NCBI GenBank assembly: GCA_032622095.1 | Contig: CP136063.1 | Location: 35,066,106 to 35,130,105, forward strand | Source of the DNA: Siphonodentalium dalli | Taxonomy: Eukaryota; Mollusca; Scaphopoda; Gadilida; Siphonodentaliidae | Reading direction: 5' to 3' | Length of the DNA stretch: 64,000 bases | Shown: positions 59,020-64,000 of the stretch, piece by piece | Layout: every line of letters begins with the position of its first letter | How positions within the stretch are numbered: the first letter of the stretch is position 1 | Made by a program: the position numbers and the translations under genes | Notes under the pieces: model-generated | What the model was told of the DNA's origin: nothing | The model's input: only the letters and a program-made list of their open reading frames with translations | Databases searched by the model: none

Positions 59020-60950
59020 TGTGACCCAAAATTTTCTATTAAAGTTTTTTCTCTGTTGATAATTTATCACTGGGGTATCTTTATTGATATCCCGGTTGAT
59101 GTCGATGTGTAACCTTTGGGGAACTTTTTTTTATTCAAGATGGCCGCTGAGTACCAATTAGTAAAATTGTTTGAACATCTCGACCATGTCAGCGGCAATT
59201 CCGTATCAATAACACTAATTTTACATTAATACCTGTATTATGATATTACGTGAGGAATAAAATGAACTGGACAAATTCGATGACAAATACTTGAGATGGC
59301 TGCCAAAATGGCTGCTCTAATTTTACTGTAACGAAGTTAGGTTTTCACCTTTCGTTTATCAGCGCGTCATTTCATTTCGTTTTTGTTCACCTATCAACCC
59401 TTCGCCTCATTCATAACATCACCCGTTTGGAAACTTTGGTTCGCTATATATCAGTATTTTATTCGCGCAAGTAATATTATTTGTCATGCTATTCATTGTG
59501 GATTGCTAGCACATGGTTTACTGGTGACGTCACGATCCAGAAGCTTAACTTCCGGTTCGTGAAATCACTGCGCACTTGGTTAGATACGGTTACTAGGAAC
59601 GCACTGCGTGCCCTCCAAGAGTATTGAACGCAGTGTGTACCCAGTAAGGGAACGCAGTCTTATGAGGGAAAGCAGTCACGTGACCGTAGGAAACGTACTG
59701 CGTGCTCTCGAAGGAACGCAATCCCGGGGTATAAAATACTTCCCCCTTCCGTAATGGAACGCAATCTCACATTATTTTGGTCAGACGATACATTATAGCG
59801 ATCTCAAACGTAACTACGTAGCAGTACGAAGGTACGCCCGTTGTTGAGATAAGTCAGCCCATTGACCACATTTGAGCATGCATTCCGTTGGGAATTTCCG
59901 ATTTATTTTTGTTACTAATAGTAATACTATTGTTTATCATGGATACAATCATATGTATCCTGTGTTCGTGTTAAACTACCGTCTTTCACCCAACGTAAAT
60001 ATCCTTTGAGAAACTTATTTCTCACATTGAATATTGTTAGTAAAGCAATATCTTGAAGTATTCAACTAATATATGAATACAAATGTTGATAAACAATCGA
60101 CATAACTAATGAGAATTTATTAACATTAATTCTAATAGACAAAGCTCAGGACACTCTGTTTATGTCCTATTCCATTACGGGAACGGTGGAGCAAGTAGAG
60201 AGCTAGCAGTCACAAATTGTACTCCATTGCATATACATGAAATAAGTACTACATCATTAATAATAGATGTCAGTATAGTACAGAATAAATGAGTGATTTA
60301 TAATTATTCAATTAATTCATTGAATTTAATTCTTCTCACCATTGAGACAGAACTTTCATTTAGAAGTGGGACTGGGCAACCAGGCATATTTAATTGCCCT
60401 AGTTGTCAAGTCAAGCTACTATACAATATCATATAGTTTTTATATACATACAAAGGTTACACTACCCATAAATGTTGCAGGACTACCAAGACAGTGCTAT
60501 CGATATATAACGTTTTCTCGTTATTTTGCAACAACATGTTATTAGAAGAGAAAGAAATGAATTATATTGGCAAGTCAACATTGGTAAATTAAATAATTAA
60601 TATACCTAGGAATTTTAGTTTATGTCATCAGTATCTTCCTCGCATGGTCGATGTGTCGGCACGCTCATAACCTACTTCCCGCATCACACGAACATAACAT
60701 CGTGCAAGTTAAACCGGAATGCATTCACACACAACGTGTGGCCATGCGAGGAGCATATGAAGCACATCAACATACCAGGAATTTTAGTATAGTCTCCGGA
60801 ACTAGTGGCGACGGTCAATACAAATAACCCGCCCTCTCTAGACCAGTCGTAATAAGATATATTGAGCTCAGAAAGTGTGTCGTCAAGTACATGTCTCCAT
60901 ACACATACTTGTAAGTGGGCGCGTTTAGTACAGTCATGGTACGATACATC
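59020..60950. repeat. Second copy of the long-TIR element's left half (F)
   Basis: Blocks ACCCAAAATTTTCTATTAAAG, CCTTTGGGGAACTTTTTTTTA, GACCATGTCAGCGGCAATTC, TATCTTCCTCGCATGGTCGA and CACATACTTGTAAGTGGGCG match 54711-55510 in the same order. F has about 1.2 kb of extra DNA, including the TATA-containing segment at 59570-59800. Confidence 0.65.
59570..59830 (+). promoter_or_regulatory. TATA-containing segment with GGAACGCA repeats
   Basis: At least five GGAACGCA or GAACGCAG motifs lie between 59597 and 59770. GGTATAAAATAC (59729-59740) is a good TATA box, and a cytosine-rich stretch and GGTCAGACG follow 45-50 bp downstream. It looks like a pol II core promoter or part of an LTR. No ORF follows closely. 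Confidence 0.4.
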
Positions 60951-60984
60951 TAAATTGTTTACTGCATTCTCACGGGCGATCTCC

Positions 60985-61395
60985 TCGTGTGTATTCTTTT
61001 ACGTTTAGTCAGGTGACTAGACTCAGTAAATCATTTATCGCACAGATCGAATTATCACGGGCGATCCCCCACGTGGATCATCTTATGTTTCGACCGGTGA
61101 CTCGAAAGTAAACGAGTTTGGATCCTCACGTAAAGTCATTCGATGAGTAGATAATTTCTCGCGCGCATCGCATTGATACGGGCTATGTCCGGTGTGAATC
61201 ATCTTGTACCAGTCACTCGACTGAGTAAATAGTTCTCGCACACATCACATCGGTACGGACGATCCCCAGTGTTGATACGTTCATGTCTATTCATGTGACT
61301 CGACGTAATAAATAATTTCTCGCACACATCACATTGATAGGTCGATCCCCAATGTGGTTCCTCTGATGTGAAGACAGTTCATTCGACCTAGTAAA
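60985..61395 (-). pseudogene. Decayed zinc fingers continuing the 62538-61396 gene
   Basis: Minus strand shows at least four finger units (TCGCACACATCACATTGATA-type text) broken by small deletions and stops, directly after the last readable finger. These were once the C-terminal fingers. Confidence 0.75.
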
Positions 61396-62538
61396 TTATT
61401 TCTCGCCCATATCCCATTGATACGGGCGATCCCCCGTGTGGATCCTCTTATGATTCGTCAGATGGCTCGACTCAGTAAATGATATCTCGCACACATCACA
61501 TTGATACGGGCGATCTCCGGTATGGATCCTCTTGTGTTTCATCAGGTCACCCGACTGAGTAAATGATTTCTCGCACATATCACATTGGTACGGACGATCT
61601 CCTGTGTGGACCCCTTTATGTATGGTAAGGCTAACCGAATGAGCAAATGATTTATCGCACAACCCACACTGATACGGGCGTTCTCCAGTGTGGATCCTCT
61701 TATGCCTCGTCAAGTTACTGGACACAGTAAATGATTTCTCGCACAGATCACATTGATACGGGCGATCCCCTGTTTGTACCACCGTATGTCGAGTCATGCT
61801 AACCAGGTGGCTAAATAATTTCAAGCACACATCACATTGATACGGGCGGGCTCCAATGTGGATCCTCTTATGTCTCGTCAGATGGCTCGACTCAGTAAAT
61901 GATTTCTCGCATACATCACATTGATACGGGCGATCTCCGGTGTGGATCATCTTATGTTTCGTCAGGTCACTCGACTGAGTAAATGATTTCTCGCACATAT
62001 CGAATTGGTACGGACGATCACTTGTATGGATCCTCTTTTGTTTCGTCGGGTGACTCAACTGGGTAAATGATTTCCCGCACTCATCACATTGATATGGGCA
62101 ATCTCCTGTGTGTATCATTTTATGTCTCGTCAGGCAACTCAACTGAGTAAATGATTTCTCGCACACATCACATTGATAAAGGCCATCACCGGCGTGGATC
62201 CTATTATGTCTCGTCAGGACACTCGACTGAGTAAATGATTTCTCGCACACATCACAATGATACGGACGATCACCTGTGTGGATCCTCTTATGTTTCGTCA
62301 GGACACGGGACTGAGTAAATGATTTCTCGCACACATCACATTGATACGGGCGATCTCCCTTGTGAATTCTCTTATGCATGTTCATATTAACCAACTGACT
62401 AAATGATTTCTCACACACATCGCATTGGTACGGACGATCTCCTGTGTGGACCATATTATGTTTCGTTAGGTCGCTCGACTGAGTAAATGAGTTTTTGCTC
62501 ACCCCACACTGAAATGAACCATTTAGTCCAGACGCCAA
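61396..62538 (-). CDS. C2H2 zinc-finger gene (C-terminally truncated)
   Basis: 380 codons with 13 finger units and a broken fourteenth (YQWDMGEK then stop). Most are canonical, with TGDRP linkers. Finger 1 lacks its second cysteine (FQCGVSKNSF), finger 6 its first histidine (TKQKRIH), finger 7 its first cysteine (YQFDMC) and finger 9 its last histidine (HTVVQ). The start is at MASGLNG; a possible splice acceptor TTTTCAG lies 10 bp upstream, so an upstream exon is likely. It converges on the gene at 52514-53942, with which it shares finger consensus. Probably a young, partly decayed paralogue. Confidence 0.82.
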   Translation of the reverse strand: MASGLNGSFQCGVSKNSFTQSSDLTKHNMVHTGDRPYQCDVCEKSFSQLVNMNMHKRIHKGDRPYQCDVCEKSFTQSRVLTKHKRIHTGDRPYHCDVCEKSFTQSSVLTRHNRIHAGDGLYQCDVCEKSFTQLSCLTRHKMIHTGDCPYQCDECGKSFTQLSHPTKQKRIHTSDRPYQFDMCEKSFTQSSDLTKHKMIHTGDRPYQCDVCEKSFTESSHLTRHKRIHIGARPYQCDVCLKLFSHLVSMTRHTVVQTGDRPYQCDLCEKSFTVSSNLTRHKRIHTGERPYQCGLCDKSFAHSVSLTIHKGVHTGDRPYQCDMCEKSFTQSGDLMKHKRIHTGDRPYQCDVCEISFTESSHLTNHKRIHTGDRPYQWDMGEK

Positions 62539-64000
62539 GTCTGAAAAGGTCTCTATTTTAGGAGTTAGTTCAACCGGTCACCAAGAAAATTTCCACGTGT
62601 TGCCTGTTGTGGGGGACTACAGTGCGGTCCATGCAAGGGTGGATGTAATTTCTGAAAGTGTTGCAATTTTTTTCTATTCATGGTTTTTAATTGAATTAAG
62701 CTTAAAATTACCATAAACTGAAAAATCAAACTACAGATGACAGTTTATGTCATGTTGACATTATTTTCCTCCAAAATCTTAGTAATAGATATATTATTCC
62801 ACATCGCCACACAAGATTTTGGATATAAATACTATTTTCGAAAAAAAATTATTTAAGGGTTTTTTTTTGGCAAATATTTGCTTTCGTTTCAATTTATTTC
62901 TGAAACTGATGGCACACAGCTTGTAAACTCCCCAAAGAACTTCCTTGTGTTAAAGCGTAATAATTTTCTACAATAAACTGGGAAGTCAAATTTCCAGATA
63001 AAAACTTCAGATGGTGCCTCTAATTTGTAAAAATAATAACCCTCCCCCCTAAAATTAGAAAATTGTCATTGTTTGCAGTTTCGTTAATAAGACTATTGTT
63101 CTGTATTATAACATGCAAATACACCCGTACCCGATCTTACCGTGTTCACAGTGTCATCGGAGGGTGAAGTTAGTACCGAGCTGTAGCTTTAAACTAAACC
63201 TTTGGATTGCATATAAGTATTAAAGACGGCTTCCACATACACTAAGCGCAATCAGGCCATACGGATGTGGTCAATTTATATTTAGTTGCAGGACTTAAAA
63301 CTCAAGTTTGAACAACTTCTGTATGTCTAAAAGTTCATACAACAACTGAAAAAAGTTAACTTTCATAGTTTCGTAAAGTAATATAACCCTGAGTTATAGG
63401 AATTTACATGGACAACAAGCTCTTAACTGGCATATTATTTTGTTGTGTGAAAAAGTTATTTTTCGCCATCATTCATCGTTATCAGCTTAAAATAACCATA
63501 AACCGAAAACTCGAACTAGCTATGACAAGTTATGGCTTTATGGCATTACTAATCATCATTATGTTAAAATAAAGATTTCATATGTCGTAGCTACAACAAA
63601 ATCTCTAATAGTTATACTGATTTCGAAAAATACACAATGAAGAGAATTTTTAGGGCTAAAATCAGCTTTCGATTCATTAATGTTTTCTAACTGCCCGCTT
63701 TGTAATTTTCCGGAACAATTCCTGGTATCAAACCTTAATAATTTGCTGCATTTAACTGAAGATTACAGTGATTTAATTGAAATGGAGACGAGTCCTCTCA
63801 AATTAATACTCGTTGCCAAAAAGTGTAAACTTTCGTTGAATTTCAAACGGTGTTTAAAGTGACACAACAATCTTCCCCGGTATACCCCGATTGACTGAAG
63901 CAATAACATATATATATACGGCGGAATCCCGCAGATAACTATTTTTAGCCACAATTCCAATCCGCGCGATCCGATTGGTCGGCGATCTTTCGTCACCAAT
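62539..64000. repeat. Flank with two diverged direct copies
   Basis: 62690-62960 and 63480-63760 share, in order, AGCTTAAAATTACCATAAAC, TTATGTCATG/TTATGGCATT, TTTCGAAAAA, GCTTTCGATTCATT-type text and CTTCCTTGTGT/ATTCCTGGTAT. They are old direct repeats about 790 bp apart. The short ORFs have no recognised family. Confidence 0.45.

Larger units (their letters stand above)
54115..60950. mobile_element. Composite nest: long-TIR element F split by a hAT-like element
   Basis: AGTCCAGCAGGATTGGGGTG at 54120 continues directly as TGTGACCCAAAATTTTC at 59020, on the far side of the element 54145-59019. The joined text matches the left end of the internal element at 54690 (AGTCCAGCAGAACTGGGGTT, then ACCCAAAATTCTC). 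From 59020 to about 60930 the sequence stays similar to 54711-55510, with extra DNA. The right end of F is not visible and it stops near the decayed zinc fingers at about 60985. Confidence 0.55.

Noticed and set aside
59020-60950. A complete LTR retrotransposon
   Set aside because: A TATA segment is present, but no paired LTR, primer-binding site or gag-pol coding was found.

Overview
This window is animal nuclear DNA, AT-rich and packed with mobile elements. It holds spliced genes with GT-AG introns, long C2H2 zinc-finger genes with TGDRP linkers, LINE reverse-transcriptase remains and many small transposons with recognisable target-site duplications (TSDs). Four elements built like the 'pearl'/Helentron-derived elements of bivalves (central arrays of about 190 bp units) point to a lophotrochozoan, most likely a mollusc. 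The species is not identifiable from sequence alone.

The main feature is a very large DNA transposon of at least 49.7 kb, from before base 1 to base 49691. Each end is a long array of about 21-bp units built on the 12-bp palindrome TCCTAATTAGGA. The two arrays are inverted relative to each other, and the unique sequence just inside each array is also shared in inverted orientation (867-964 and 48648-48734). Immediately inside each array a gene starts and reads inward. On the left is an intact two-exon DDE integrase/transposase (965-6968, +; 385 residues; catalytic D131, D190, E230) of the IS3-like type (compare IS3EU and Pfam rva_4). On the right, on the minus strand, is a spliced gene (48647 down to 23807). 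It encodes a SAM-like domain, a conserved 'GGGTR' domain, a RanBP2-type zinc finger and the C-terminal part of a HECT ubiquitin ligase with the catalytic-cysteine motif HTCGC. No exon for the HECT N-lobe was found. The layout suggests a giant transposon carrying a ubiquitin-ligase-like gene, with the terminal repeats supplying both promoters.

Two short non-autonomous relatives of this transposon are present: A (9836-12517), inside the giant, and B (49814-52153), just outside it with a 6-bp TSD. Both keep a frameshifted relic of the integrase N-terminal exon. A further element (46562-47802) shares the TATGG terminus, the 6-bp TSD and palindromic subterminal repeats.

The giant's introns and intergenic space are filled with other elements: hAT-type (8697-9287, 12574-13713), TTAA-type MITEs, a 9-bp-TSD element (25330-26497), four pearl/HINE-like elements (26906-37040), two 3-bp-TSD elements (37591-38932, 41013-42398), a Tc1-like MITE, a LINE relic (21451-22146) and a U2 snRNA-like fragment (4531-4607).

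Outside the giant (49692-64000) lie element B, a frameshifted zinc-finger gene (52514-53942, +), a nest of elements (a gene-bearing long-TIR element inside a poly-G/poly-C-ended hAT-like element inside another long-TIR copy, 54115 to about 60950) and a second, partly decayed zinc-finger gene on the minus strand (60985-62538).
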